A DNA stretch of 64,000 bases from Choristoneura fumiferana (Eukaryota > Arthropoda > Insecta > Lepidoptera > Tortricidae), in the NCBI RefSeq assembly GCF_025370935.1, contig NC_133473.1, positions 6,240,173 through 6,304,172 on the forward strand. The letters are read 5' to 3'. This document shows positions 13,146 through 25,300 of this stretch, piece after piece. Position 1 is the first letter of the stretch. Every line of letters begins with the position of its first letter. Both the position numbers and the translations under genes were made by a program. The notes beneath the pieces were generated by a model. That model saw only the letters and a program-made list of their open reading frames with translations. It was not told the DNA's origin and did no database searches.

Positions 13146-13470
13146 TTTATCATTCTCAATTGAGAGGATAAGAAAGAACAGAGAAATTGAGGATCTGGTA
13201 TCTGAGCCCAATGTTATAGGAGAGACCAAGGCGTCCAGACTCTGGTGGCTCGGGCACGTAGAAAGGTCGGGAGAGGATTGAGCCTCGAAGAGAGCGAACT
13301 TGGGACGACCGAGTGGACGTAGGCCCGTTGGTCGTCCGAGGTACCGCTGGAGGGACGAGGTCCTGAAAGACCTTTTGGACCTTGGGGTCGAAGGCTGGCA
13401 AGAATTGGCTGAAGATCACAAAGCGTGGCGTAATCTGGTGTTGGAGACTCACTGCGCTCTGGTAGTAAGT
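13146..13470 (+). pseudogene. Degenerate LINE C-terminal fragment
   Basis: In the plus strand, with a stop near 13220, the translation reads SRLWWLGHVERSGED, then GRRPVGRPRYRWRDEVLKDL, LGVEGWQELAEDHKAWRNLV. The WLGHV-x(n)-GRP-x2-RW-x-D-x(n)-W-x2-LA-x-D-x3-W pattern is the familiar C-terminal tail of many RTE-like LINE polyproteins in insects. The reverse transcriptase part is absent. Confidence 0.7.
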
Positions 13471-13486
13471 AAGTAGTAAGTATTCA

Positions 13487-15134
13487 TAATCAAGCTTAAG
13501 AAAAATTTATAAATTTTTTTTTGTTTTTGGACATGACTTTTTGTCGACGATAATTGATCATAGCATTGCCATCGACAAAATAAGCTTTTAAAAAATGATT
13601 TTTGTGCCTTTACTGTTGATAGTTAAACTAAGATTGACCTCATAATAGCCTTTAAAAACGCTAAATCTAATAAATTCAAAGAGATCCTTTTGGATATAAA
13701 TGGACAGGGCAAGCTTGACGATGGCCATAAAATAAATTTCGTGGAAGGACTTTTAACCCCTGTTTATCTAAACTGTTACTTATACGGCGACGTTACGGCC
13801 GTCAAGGGGCTTTGGTACCAGCTCTGTGTCATTCTGATGTTGGATAAGAGTTACAGAATTTTGCTAGAAAATGTTTTGTAAAATCTGGGGGCAGTTTGCG
13901 TTACGAAGTCATATCCTGCAAAGTCACTCAGCACCATTAGCATGGGGAAAAATTAGTCGTTAGAAAACCAGGAGATTGAAAAAGAGAGAGCTACGAGTAG
14001 GCGTGTCTTCGGATGGAACACTTCGCTGTGTGTACACAAGTTTTGGTATACTTATTATAACGCCAAGTCAAGTACAAGTCGGACTCGGAGCAAGTGGCGA
14101 GTTGTCGTTCATTGTGGCGTTCTAAGGGGGAGGCCTTTGTCCAGCAATGGACGTCTTCGGGCTGATGATGATGATGATGATGATGATGATCGGACTCGCG
14201 TACCTATAGTAGTAGGCCTCTGTATTTTAAAAGCTGCCAAATCTAAACTTGTACATTATGGAATTAGTAATTAAGTATATAATGAGGACTTTTTGACTTT
14301 TGTTATTTGTGTCGTGAGACGTAACTCCTTATATATTTTTTTAAAATTCTATTGCAAGAAACGCCTTCAAAGATCCAATATCGTCAAAACCTAACTGCAA
14401 AACCTTCTACAGGGCGTAACGAAATTACCATAAAGGTACCTACACTCAAACTTTAAAACACAGTGGCTACCTAATCCCGCGCCGTATCAAACAAAGGCCA
14501 CTAATCATGTTTGGCCAAGGGTCGACGGCACCTGCCGTCTGCCGTCCAATTTGTCAACGTCACGCCCTGTCTGCACTCGCTTCCAATTTCATGTTCGGTA
14601 AACATGGGCATAGTTTTTCTCGTGGACGTTAAGCGAACGTATCTCTTTTTAAACAGTAAGTGTATACAAAATGGATGAACGATCTGCAATGACCAGTAGT
14701 AGATTTATTTATTTATTAATCATGGAATTTAACAGCGTTACAGTTGATACTAATGCGCTGCAGATTTAAAAATAATCACATAAATTAAAAAGACTTAAGT
14801 ACACTTCGCCAGGTTTTCAATCAACTTTAAAATTATGGATGGTGAACTAATTATTTTTGTTCTTTTGTTTTGTAGATGGATAGCACTGCTTATTGACTTG
14901 AAAAATCTTGATTACATTGACTGCCCGTTATTCGCTGTGCTTCTATGTCTAAGAAATAAAGAAAGGAAATAAAAATCTTATTTAGGTACAGTCAAGGAAT
15001 TTTATTCATGGGCCACCATCGAACCTTTTCAAAGGAAAAGTCATTACGTCTTTCCTTGTTAATTAATGCGATACACTATGACGTTTACTGTGAAATAGTT
15101 CCATGGTGGCCAATGAATTAAACTCTTCGACCGT
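13487..15134. other. No gene recognised; one repeat tail
   Basis: About 14110-14190 holds GGAGGCCTTTGTCCAGCA followed by an ATG microsatellite, which is the 3' tail of a LINE/SINE family also seen at 18265-18315 and 61308-61380. Otherwise the stretch is AT-rich without supported genes. Confidence 0.5.
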
Positions 15135-15335
15135 ACTAGCTGTTGCCCGCGACTCCACCCGCGTAGACTTCGTTTATCGCTATCCCGCGGGAACTATGCA
15201 ACTTTCCGGGTTAAAACTATCCAATGTCCTTCTATGAGACTCAATCTATCTGTATACCGAATTTCATCATAATCGGTTCAGTAGATCCAGAGATTACCCC
15301 CTACAACCTCACAAACTTTACCTCTTTATAATAGT
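15135..15335 (+). repeat. Interspersed repeat, second copy of the CCCGCGGGAAC type
   Basis: ACTAGCTGTTGCCCGCGACT at the start, CCGCGGGAACTATGCAACTT inside and CCTCTTTATAATAGT at the end match the repeat at 7003-7215. It lies directly against the next repeat (15336-16400). Confidence 0.7.
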
Positions 15336-16400
15336 ACTAGCGCCCCGCCCCGGCTCCGCACGGGTACATTAATATTCAAAATAACCCTCATTTGGACAAT
15401 CAGGTAAAAAGGTCTCCGTGTCCGCAGCCCGTAGTTTGCACGACGCGCAAAATTTTCAAAAAGCTGGCTGAGTGCGAGTCGGACCCGCGCACGAAGGATT
15501 CCGTACCGTTCTATACAACATTCATTAGACATTAGCAAAAAACGACAAAAAAAACACGTTTGTTGTATGGGAGCCCCCCTTAAATATTTATTTTATTCTT
15601 TAGTATTTTTTGTTATAGCGGCCACAGTTATACATGATCTGAGATTTTCAACTGTCTAACTATCAAAGTTCATGAGATACAGTCAAAGGGCCTACTCCGA
15701 AGTTCGAAAATGGAAGTTCGTATAGTGCCGTCCCTGTCGCTCTCGTATTAAATAGTATAAGTGTCAGAGGGACCGAACGGCACGATCTTTGATTTTCGAA
15801 ATTCGTAGTAGCCCTGCCGTGACAGACGGACGGACGGACGGACAGCGAAATCTTAGTCTAAAAACGGCAAAAAGAATACGTTTGTTGTATGGGAGGTCCC
15901 CTTAAATATTTATTTTATTTTAATTTATTTTTTTATTTTTAATGTGAATATACAACTAAATATTCTGTGAATAGGTATTGAAACAGTCTTAAATATGAAA
16001 TGATTTATTTAGATAAGAATTAATGCAAAGGTATGAATAAAATGATCTGATTTTAGTCGGAATTTCTATCAACTTTCAAAATGTATAAAATTAGTTATAG
16101 AGTGACATAACTACAATGGACATGTGGTATCGCGATGTTTTTTGTCCATATTGATCTTGATCTTTAATATTGTGGAACAGTTTTTTGTTCTATCTTTAAT
16201 AGTTTCCGCAGCGCATATGATGTAAGACATTTTATGACTATTTTTTTACACCTTGGTTTACATTATTGAAGTTTTAGTTCGGATCCCTTTTTTTAAAATA
16301 TGATATAGCCTATGTCACTCCGAGATAGTGTAACTTCCCAACGGTGCCTATTCAATGCAAACAAACATACAATCAAATCTTTCCTCTTTATAATATTAGT
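15336..16400 (+). repeat. Long interspersed repeat, sibling of the copy at 1944-3230
   Basis: The shared landmarks are the ACTAGC-CCCGCCCCGGCT start, ACACGTTTGTTGTATGGGAG, TTAAATATTTATTTTATT, and TCTTTCCTCTTTATAATATT at the end. A GACG microsatellite is at 15828-15845. The GGAGCCCCC-to-TTTATTT module occurs twice (15565 and 15890), an internal duplication. Confidence 0.6.
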
Positions 16401-17128
16401 TATGTACTATAAACTATAGCTATAGACCATAGATTTATTTATTTAAACCATGTTTAATAAACCTTATCGGAATCATTTATTTAGTGCTAAATACATAGGT
16501 ATCTTAACTTTCTTTGAGATTTGACAAAAAAACTACGCACAATATACGTTATTCGGTTGGTTTAAAAAGATAAAAATTAGAGTCTCAGCTTAAAAGTTAC
16601 TCCTGAGCGTTAAAAGTCACAACGACTACGAGCGACTATAACTATTTTAAATTAAAAACTCAATTTGTATAAAAATTCTCGCTAACTTATTTTACATCTT
16701 TCTACAAACCAGCCCCCATCTCAATCTATCTTATCACATGTCTTGCTCAAAGTAGAAAGAACCCTTTAGTACCCATGTCGCTTTAACAGATTATCTGTTA
16801 CTAACCTGTAGAATGCCGACGTTCCATTTCACGCCGATTGAACACTATATCAGTGGTTTCTAAGCTCCGACCACCTTCTCTGTGGCTTTACGCTGTTTAA
16901 TTACGTTTAACAGTCTTCGTGTCAGTCTACCCTAGTAATCCGTTTCCGAATAAATTAATCTCTCATTTACTTAGACTCTTAGAACATCCGTTCTGCCAAT
17001 CGCTTCAAAATAAAAAATAAACTGTTTTTTTTCTCAATAATGCGTGGGTGTTATTGAAACGGCTTTTCTTCAGTCCACTGATTTTTAGAGAAAGGTAATA
17101 ACGTCTTGAGCTATTTTCATCAAGGAAC
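16401..17128. other. No gene recognised
   Basis: AT-rich sequence without supported coding or repeat structure. Confidence 0.4.
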
Positions 17129-17520
17129 TTAAAAGCCGGCTAAGTGCGAGTCGGACTCGCACACCGAGGGTTCCGCAAAAATTTGTAGGTATATCAATAC
17201 ACTATTTTTCATTTCATTTTCATCAAAATATCCCTATACGCTAATAAACGGCCGAATATATAGAAAACCATTGGAAACAACATTGAATTGGTTTTTCGAT
17301 TGGGCCTAGCTTAGTTTTATTTTATTTGTTTATTTTATTAAAATTTGTTTTTGTAGCGGCAATATAAATAGGTAAAATTCACATTATGTATAAATTTCAC
17401 CTGTCTGTCTATCTATTACGGTTCACACAAAAAGTACCAAACCTGTGGCAGACAGACGGACCATCAGTGTAGCGACATTGTTTTGTTCGTCACTCTTTGG
17501 ATACAGATCCCTAAAAAATA
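17129..17520 (+). repeat. Interspersed repeat of the GGCTAAGTGCGAGTCGG type
   Basis: The start AAAAGCCGGCTAAGTGCGAG and CGAGGGTTCCG, the purine-rich body and the GGCAGACAGACGGACC end match the modules seen at 1980-2580 and 15470-15850. Confidence 0.55.
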
Positions 17521-18450
17521 TACAAATCAGTCATTCTTTAAAGAGCCCAAAAAATTTTGTGATTTAATTTTCCTTCGTCTTCTTGATTTACCGAATAGCT
17601 TTATAAATTTATCAAACGAAGAGAATAGTTTGTAAAAATGTAGGCGTTTTATTCCTTTGTAGCCTCAAATCAAGTGTAAGGAATGGAATTCTCTCCCGTC
17701 GTCTGTATTTCCGCATAAATACAATCTAGGGCTCTTCAAGGCTAGAGTGAATAGGCTGTTACTGAACCAGTGAGATACACCTTTGGCCTCATCTGCACTT
17801 AACATCAGGTGAGATAGTGGTCAATCACGGTCAGTTTTATGTAAAAGAAAAGTTAGTATTTAATGCTCATATTTGAATATTTGGTAACCGATAGCATTTA
17901 TCAAAGTAACCGTAGTTTATTTTTGCCTCTGCTATGTCTAGTACTAGTATTATTAACTCATTTCCATCTGTCATTTGTTTTAGCTTCACTTTAATTCCTT
18001 AAATCCTTAGGGAAAATTTAAAATAAACAAAAGTTAAATGAGCGAAATACAGGCTTCATTTCGAGGTACGAAATCAACAACTATTCACGGAGCCATGGGG
18101 AGAAAATCCTGGGGTAAATCCGGTGTAATCCGTTTAGAAACATCTCTAAAGGTTTAATTTATTGACTACAAATAGCTAGAAGGTAACTTAGATTGCTATT
18201 TTTTGTACGTTTATTTTATTTAAGCTTCTGATTGTTATGTAGCACTTAGATTATTTCCCTCTTGTTCTGAGAGGAGGCCTGTGCCCAGCAGTGAGACGTA
18301 TATAGCTGGGATGATGATGATGACTTAGATTATTACCGCGAAATTATTGCCGCGAATTTAAATGAAAGCTAATAATTAGCACATTCTAAATATATATGGG
18401 TTATAATAGTTTTAATCTACCATTTTCATAGAACTATTAAAAAAGTGTGA

Positions 18451-18722
18451 AATAAAACAATAAATTCAAAAATCAAAAAACCCGACTGCCTTAAAAAAAT
18501 ACTAAAAAAGAAGAAAACCAGTCGAGTAGGCTAGAAATTTGTTTAGTAGCTAACTTAAAGTTCAACAGTCGGGACCCATTAGGTAAGAATTTTTGAGCGT
18601 CACGATTTAAATGGTTCCTGTTGAACTTTAAGTTAGCTACTTAACAAATTTCTAGCCTACTCGACTTGTTTTAGTATTTTTTAAGGCAGTCGATTTTTTG
18701 ATTTTTAAATTTATTGTTTTTT
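18451..18722. mobile_element. Large palindromic element (foldback/MITE)
   Basis: The left arm (TTCAAAAATCAAAAAACCCG, then GTCGAGTAGGCTAGAAATTT and TAGCTAACTTAAAGTTCAAC) is mirrored by the right arm (GTTGAACTTTAAGTTAGCTA, AAATTTCTAGCCTACTCGAC). Each arm is about 110 bp, around a roughly 45-bp unpaired centre at about 18575-18615. No coding capacity. Confidence 0.8.
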
Positions 18723-21700
18723 TTATAACTCAAATTATAAAACAATCTTAGAGAAACTAATAATAAGACTTTTCCTTTGTTATATCACGCATACTCAATT
18801 GTATACCGCCACAGCTTCATTTTTGCATTGTCATCTAAGCCACACACAATTAATGTACTTACCTATATTATTATGTATACCAAATTAATGTCAATCTTGC
18901 AAGATTTGAAACAAACAAATAAACAAATATTAGGTGAACTTAAAATAATATAAAAGCTTTTGAAAATGAAACTCAGAACGTAAAAAGTTAAATTATTTAA
19001 CAAGCAGGCCCAAGGCGGCATTTAGCGCTACATAGAAAAAGTGTTGGGCTGATTGGCAAGTTCAATTAAACCCAATTTAGAGGCGGATCGCACTAATTCG
19101 CGGGGCCGTGGAAAATACGGGTTCAATTTGGAGTAAGGGCTTATACCACTGCCAGTAAGTGGCGATGTGAGCACGGTGATCCCATTTACTGTATATTTAA
19201 TAATTTACATGAGTAATTGATTATGGTATGTAAATTAATATGTCTTGTCGCTAAAATACGCTTTAGGATTGGTTACTTAGGTACACCATGTAAAAAGTTG
19301 TTTTAATGAGAGTCTGTGGCAAGCTAGTTGGTGCTAGTATCGTGGAATCCGTTTGACAACTTTGACATTATGTTACGTTTGTAATTGGTTATACTCGTGT
19401 AAGTAAATGAGCCAATTGCACGGGAGACTGTAACGTCAAACGAAATTTACGGTACTAATACTAACGCCACCAAGCGATATTTCCCATTTCGCCCATCAAG
19501 AACCCCTCATTGAAGCGATAAGTATGAAATTCCACGGTCGTGTATGTTTTGTTTATTACCTACAAATCACTTAGCTGCATTTCAATTAGGTAAATACGTT
19601 GAAAATCTTAAAAAAAGTTGATCAGACATTTTTGGCATTATACAAAATCATGCACTAGTCAAATTCAAGTGGCCAGATCGACAAACCAGAAATTCATCTA
19701 AAGAACCAATATTATTTGACTTTGTGATAGCTCGAAATATTTAAACCATCAGAGTATTTATTTACGATTACGCACAAGGGTAGGTACACAAGTACCGTGT
19801 ATTTTAATTTTTCCTTATGTTTCGTTTCTAATTTCCGAACATACTTTAGCTTAAACAGAAATATTAAGCTATCTTTTTGTACACTACGATCCTAAGTTAA
19901 AGTTGAAGCCGCTATTAAATCCGCATTTCTAACACGGCAGCACAGGTAACCATCTCGGTAGTTGCTGTTTGAATTAAACGCTCGTTGGGTCGGTGGTACT
20001 TCTGTCCCTTGTATTTAACATCTAATAGTACTTAATAGGAACAGAGTAGACATAGTTTGATATCTACTAGAATAAGCTACCGCCGCCCCACAGATCACAA
20101 TTAGGTGGATTTTGGGAGTCTGTAATCGCGTGTACATAGTTGCCGCAGAACTCATCCAGAGAAAAATACATAGCACGTCTTCAATAATAAAGAGAGAGAA
20201 ATTATTACTAGGATTTTTTTCTGCAATTATTTAGCTCGGTAATTCTCGAAAATATTAAGAAAATCAAATTTTTCGTAAAATTTAATTTGTAAAAAGTGAT
20301 CCAATATTACTTTTTAGTCGAATTTTTATTAACAGTTACCATTCTTAATTATATTATGCAAAAAATACTGTCAATAATTACATGTGGCTAAAAAAAATCT
20401 AGTTTATTTGTAACAATATCTGTACTAGCTAAAACACGTTAAGCCTAGCATTTGGAAAAATCTCGGCTAAGTGATTTGCATTTGGCCCTAATGCCGAGGG
20501 AAATAAGCTTTTAACTTATAAGTACAATAAAAACATATAGTCCTAGTAATATTATAAATGCGAAAGTTTTTGTGTGTGTGTGTGTGTGTGAAGCCGCAGG
20601 TAAACACTTGTAGGTACTATATGTTTGACTTGAAACCAAACTGAAGTCAAACGAATATCGTCTAAAGTTTGTAAATAACGAGAACAGTATTTAACTGTCT
20701 ATACTGCCGCGTTTTAGTTTTTCATTTACATTTATAAAAAAAAATATTGGGATTTTGTTCAACAAAATTTCCAAATTGCTTGAAAAAAATAGTGGTAGTC
20801 GGCCACTTTCTAAATGCACGGTTACTTTTTGCATAAAACAGTTTTGATACTTAAGCCAAATGTTTCAAGCATTTAAGCACCAAGCGTTACTGTTACTTGT
20901 GTAAGAAGTACCTATCTATCGCAAAAACTTTGCAGTTTATTAATTTTATTATATACAAAAAACAGATTTTAGGTCGGAAGATGTATTTCGTGTAACTTTA
21001 GGGGCTTCTTTTATTTCCATATTTACCGTAATAAACAAAAGAGTCCTAGCATCTATTCAAAGCACGTACAAGTAGTACATTAACCTTGGGATCTATCCAT
21101 AATACCTATAAATGAAAGATAGTGCTGTATAAAATAGTATTTATTTAAAAAGACATTTTGTACTTAGCAGTACATTTAAATATTTACAGACATGGTATTG
21201 CTTATTTAAAAGTCCACTGAAACTATACAATACTTAATAACGATAAAACTATTAGGTACACTCTTGGAATAACATTGATTTATATTTTCACAGGGAACAT
21301 TATGATAATAAATAATCCTATAGTAACTTTGTGGACATCCTATCGATTCTTATTTGGCAATATTCAGGACAATAATATGTAAGTAAGTAGTATTTTGTTT
21401 TATAAAATAGGTACAATCGGGGCGCTAACGTATCTACTTTTGCAATAACTAGTTCGAAAAAGTTGATACATTATGCAAAGAAACCAACCGTACACATTTA
21501 TTTTTTTTTTAATCCTCAAACAGTTACATTTTTAAATTTGATAGTATCCTGTTATAAATTATACTTGCAAATTGTTAACATTATTATCTCCCCGATTTAA
21601 AGTTCCTTATTTTCCCGTAAATATTTTCTTGATTTCACCTAGGCTGGTCTCGTCGCTCCTACATGTTAATACTAATAGAAATCCTTCGGCCATTCTTAAA

Positions 21701-22265
21701 GCAGGTTGTCATTTTGGAAGTACTTACCCTGTTTAGTTTACATTCTCTTAAAGTAATAAAAAACGACAAATTCATTGTCAGTGACCATAAAGTTGGCGTA
21801 TTCACTGTTTTTTCTTTCAACATCATAACACAGCATGGAAATACAGCTAATCTTGTGATCACTCTGCTCAATAAATATATTTTTGTACATTATTATTTAG
21901 TGTTCAATTATTTTCACTTAAATAGTTTCTTTTAGCTTTGTCACATTCATTATTCTGGTTTTATAACGATAACACTTCTTTTACGTTTTCATTGTATGAC
22001 AGGTACCTACCTATTTTGTGCCTCAAATAATTCATGTCAAATATAAATTTCATATCAATCTTTAAAGTAAGAACCAGTCCAAGCTGTCAAACATTCCAGA
22101 CAAAAATCGGCAAAATGTATTGTTATACTGCCAGATAATATATTTAATGGACTAGAGTTTGCCAAATGGCCATTTTGGTTATACCAAAATTAGATAGCTG
22201 GGCTTTTTCTGTTCTATGAGCAATGATCTTTGTTGCGACGTTAATTTGTTACTAAATCTATTTAT
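18723..22265. other. Intergenic sequence downstream of the protease gene; no gene recognised
   Basis: Apart from the inverted-repeat element at 19324-19475 and a TG microsatellite at 20572-20590, following a TAATATTATAAATGCGAAAG repeat end, I see nothing convincing. Short open frames on both strands near 21660-21935 mirror one another and lack any recognisable domain. Confidence 0.45.
19324..19475. mobile_element. Small inverted-repeat element (probable MITE)
   Basis: GTTGGTGCTAGTATCGTGGA followed by CCGTTTGAC at the left is mirrored, with several mismatches, by GTCAAACG ... GGTACTAATACTAACGCCAC at the right. Length and structure suit a MITE. The target duplication was not resolved. Confidence 0.45.
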
Positions 22266-22355
22266 TTACAACATGTTTTCTTCTAAGAACTTCTCTAATG
22301 CGTGGTACAAGTGAGGCCTTACACCCACTAAGCCGTGGTCTTCGTCAGTGTAGCT
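22266..22355 (-). CDS. DPP4-like terminal exon (catalytic His)
   Basis: Acceptor TTTTGCAG precedes AGC TAC ACT. The exon reads SYTDEDHGLVGVRPHLYHAL and ends FLEENML-stop. The His of DEDHG is the catalytic base of the S9 triad. The stop codon overlaps an AATAAA on the minus strand (22266-22261), a possible poly(A) signal placed unusually close. Confidence 0.93.
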   Translation of the reverse strand, partial: SYTDEDHGLVGVRPHLYHALEKFLEENML

Positions 22356-25300
22356 CTGCAAAAGAAAATCATGTTGGTATCAATGAAAAATAAAGTTGTA
22401 ATCTATGCACTAGACTCTTATTTTGGCACTAAATAAATGAATTTTTCAATTTTTATACTATAACTTTCAATTTAGAGCAGCATGAAGATTATTTTCTTTT
22501 TATTGTGAGAGGGAGGAAAATGAGCAAGCGGGTGATGGGAAATGATCACCACCGCCCAAGACCCACCAAATATTTTATTTATTATGTGTATTAAGTAAGA
22601 AATTAATGAGTTACGATAACTACTTGGTATTGAACATCAGCCAACACTCATATTTGAGATAGATACATAAACACAATCTGTTTTTGGCGGTCGTTGGTGA
22701 CGGCTCGATCGCTGATCCACTGCAAATCGGGCCGAAAGGAAACAATTGGAGAGGCAAATATCATATATAATAAGTGGACACAGATGCGTTATAAGAGAAG
22801 AGAAAGTTGTAATATCATACCATCTGCGTGAAGTAAACATCTTGTCGCTGCAGTAAACGCGAGATCAACATGGCATGCTGGTAGTGAACGTTGTCGTCCG
22901 CAGTTCCATGGACCAGGAAGTAACGCTTGTTCCTGTACGCCTCCACCTGAGAATCATAATATGGTTCACAATCGACTTCACTTATTTTTAATAATGGCTT
23001 CTGACCACCGGTACATACCTAGTGGAAAGTGCCATGTCTACGTAAATTATTAGTAGTATTCCTGCTTTGAAGCCTTATTGTTTGATGCACGCAGAATCAT
23101 AATCGTTTTCACCACTCTTTTCTGTCACACAGTATAAAACGAGGGTAGAAAGAGATACTGAATGCGGTTGCAAACGTCAGCGCGTTAGACAATACGGCCT
23201 CTGCTTAAAATTGAATTAGGTTTGAAGAGGACTCACCACATCATTAGTCAGCAGAGAAGAATCAGCGTACGCTGTCGGATTCTGCTGAGGTGTGTCCATA
23301 TAACGCTCGGTGTAAATGGTATCTGAAATCAAATTTTGCGCTTATTTGTAGATACTGTTTCCTTATAATTATGAGTTTTGCTATCAATATGTACATACAG
23401 CCGTGCTTGCGCGCTTGTAGACGTGTGTTTTTACTTATTAGTTAAATTAATATTCAGATCATCCGAAAAACATTCGCTGTTGGATATAGAATTAGAATTA
23501 AAATTAGAATCGTTTATTGCAAGTCACATTACAATTTAAAGGTGGAAATATACTAATTAAGTAGTACACATCACCCAGTCTTGAATTATGTAAAACAAAA
23601 TCATCGCTAGAACTCTAAATTCACTACCAATATCTTTGATAAAGTCATTAGTCCACCCTCATCGGAGGCATTATAAAATCCCATAATTCCTTTATTAATA
23701 AACAAATAGGTGCTGCAAACTTCATGAGTGGCTTTAGTTCTAGCGTAGTACCACAAACATTAGATTTTTCAATTTATTGGGCAAGCTACAGTTGCAATAT
23801 GTAAGATATCGGTTGTAATTCGTACCGTAGAACCTCCAATCAACAACCGGGGCGACAGCAGCGGCACATCGGAACACATCGCCTCCACGAGCTAATGCCA
23901 GCGAGGCTGCGTATCCTCCGTAAGACCAACCCCAAATGCAGGTACGGTTGGAGTCCAAGAATGAAAGATTCTCATGGAGATGTCTGCAAACAGTAAGTAA
24001 ACGCTAAAGAAAAGGTACATTAATATGAATCATTGTTGAAATTCCAAAGAATGTTCGAATTAGGTTCTTAGTTTCTAGTCTGACCTAGGACCCTCAGAGA
24101 CCAAGAAGGTAGTTGGTAATCAACATGTCCCGACCTTATTGGTTAATTGTCAACATCAATGTACGACCAATCTAGAGGCACTTGATATTATTCCTTGCCA
24201 TTAAATATCAATAGGTACTATAGCAATACTCTTAATTCAACACAACAACATGTTAAGCAATACAGACGATAGGCACATAAAGAAAAAATTACAAGGTAAG
24301 CAATAGGCGGCCTTCACTCAATCATTCCCTCATAAAAAATATTTAAAAACAATATTAAACAATCATACCTAGTGACAGCGATCTGGTCCTCAATCTCCAC
24401 GCTTCCCAGTCTGCGATTGAGAGCGAACATGTTCGTAACTCCTCGAAGTCCGGAGCCCCGTCCGTCGATGTGGGCCACAGCGATGTTCCACCGACTCACC
24501 AGGGATGAACCCCAGTCGATGCTCCATTGTTTCGTGACTAGGGCAGTGTCTGGGCCACCGTACCTGAAATTAAAGGACTGCGTTGAGAGTTGATCGTTTA
24601 GTCATCGAATTAGTACAGTCAGCTTCAGAGAAAAGGTACCCCCCTCTAACGGCGGTATCCATACTTACCGCCGTTACAGGGGGGTACCCTTTCTCGCCAG
24701 CTGACTGTACATCAAAGTGTAAGAGTTTTATGTCCAGCATATAGCCAGCATATTAATAAGTAGGTCTGATATAATATTTTATACTGACAGTCAGTCGAAT
24801 GCAATGGTGATTCACCATCCCAGCCTATATACGTCCCACAGCTGGGCACAGGCCTCCTCTCAGAACAAGAGGGCTTGGGCCATAGTTCCCACGCGGGTCC
24901 AGTGCGGATTGGGAACTTCACACGCACCATTGAATTGCTTCGCAGGTTTGTACAGGTTTCCTCACGATGTTTTCCTTCACCGCAAAGCTCGTGGTAAATT
25001 TCAAATGTAACTCCGCACATGAATTTCGAAAAACTCAGAGGTGTGAGCCGGGGTTTGAACCCACGACCCTCTGCTTAAGAGGCAATAGGTCAAACCACTA
25101 GGCCACCACGGCTTCACATTGGCGTGCATTGAGTTGATTCCAGGGTAGGCAGTTGGTAGTTAGTCAAGTTAGTTGATAGTCCTTACGAGGATAAAATAAG
25201 CGTAGGTATACTTTAGTAGAAAGCAGTTATGGTGCACATTTATAGAAAGTATGACATCGCCGGCGAGCCCGTCGTGTACGTGTACGAACACAGACTTATA

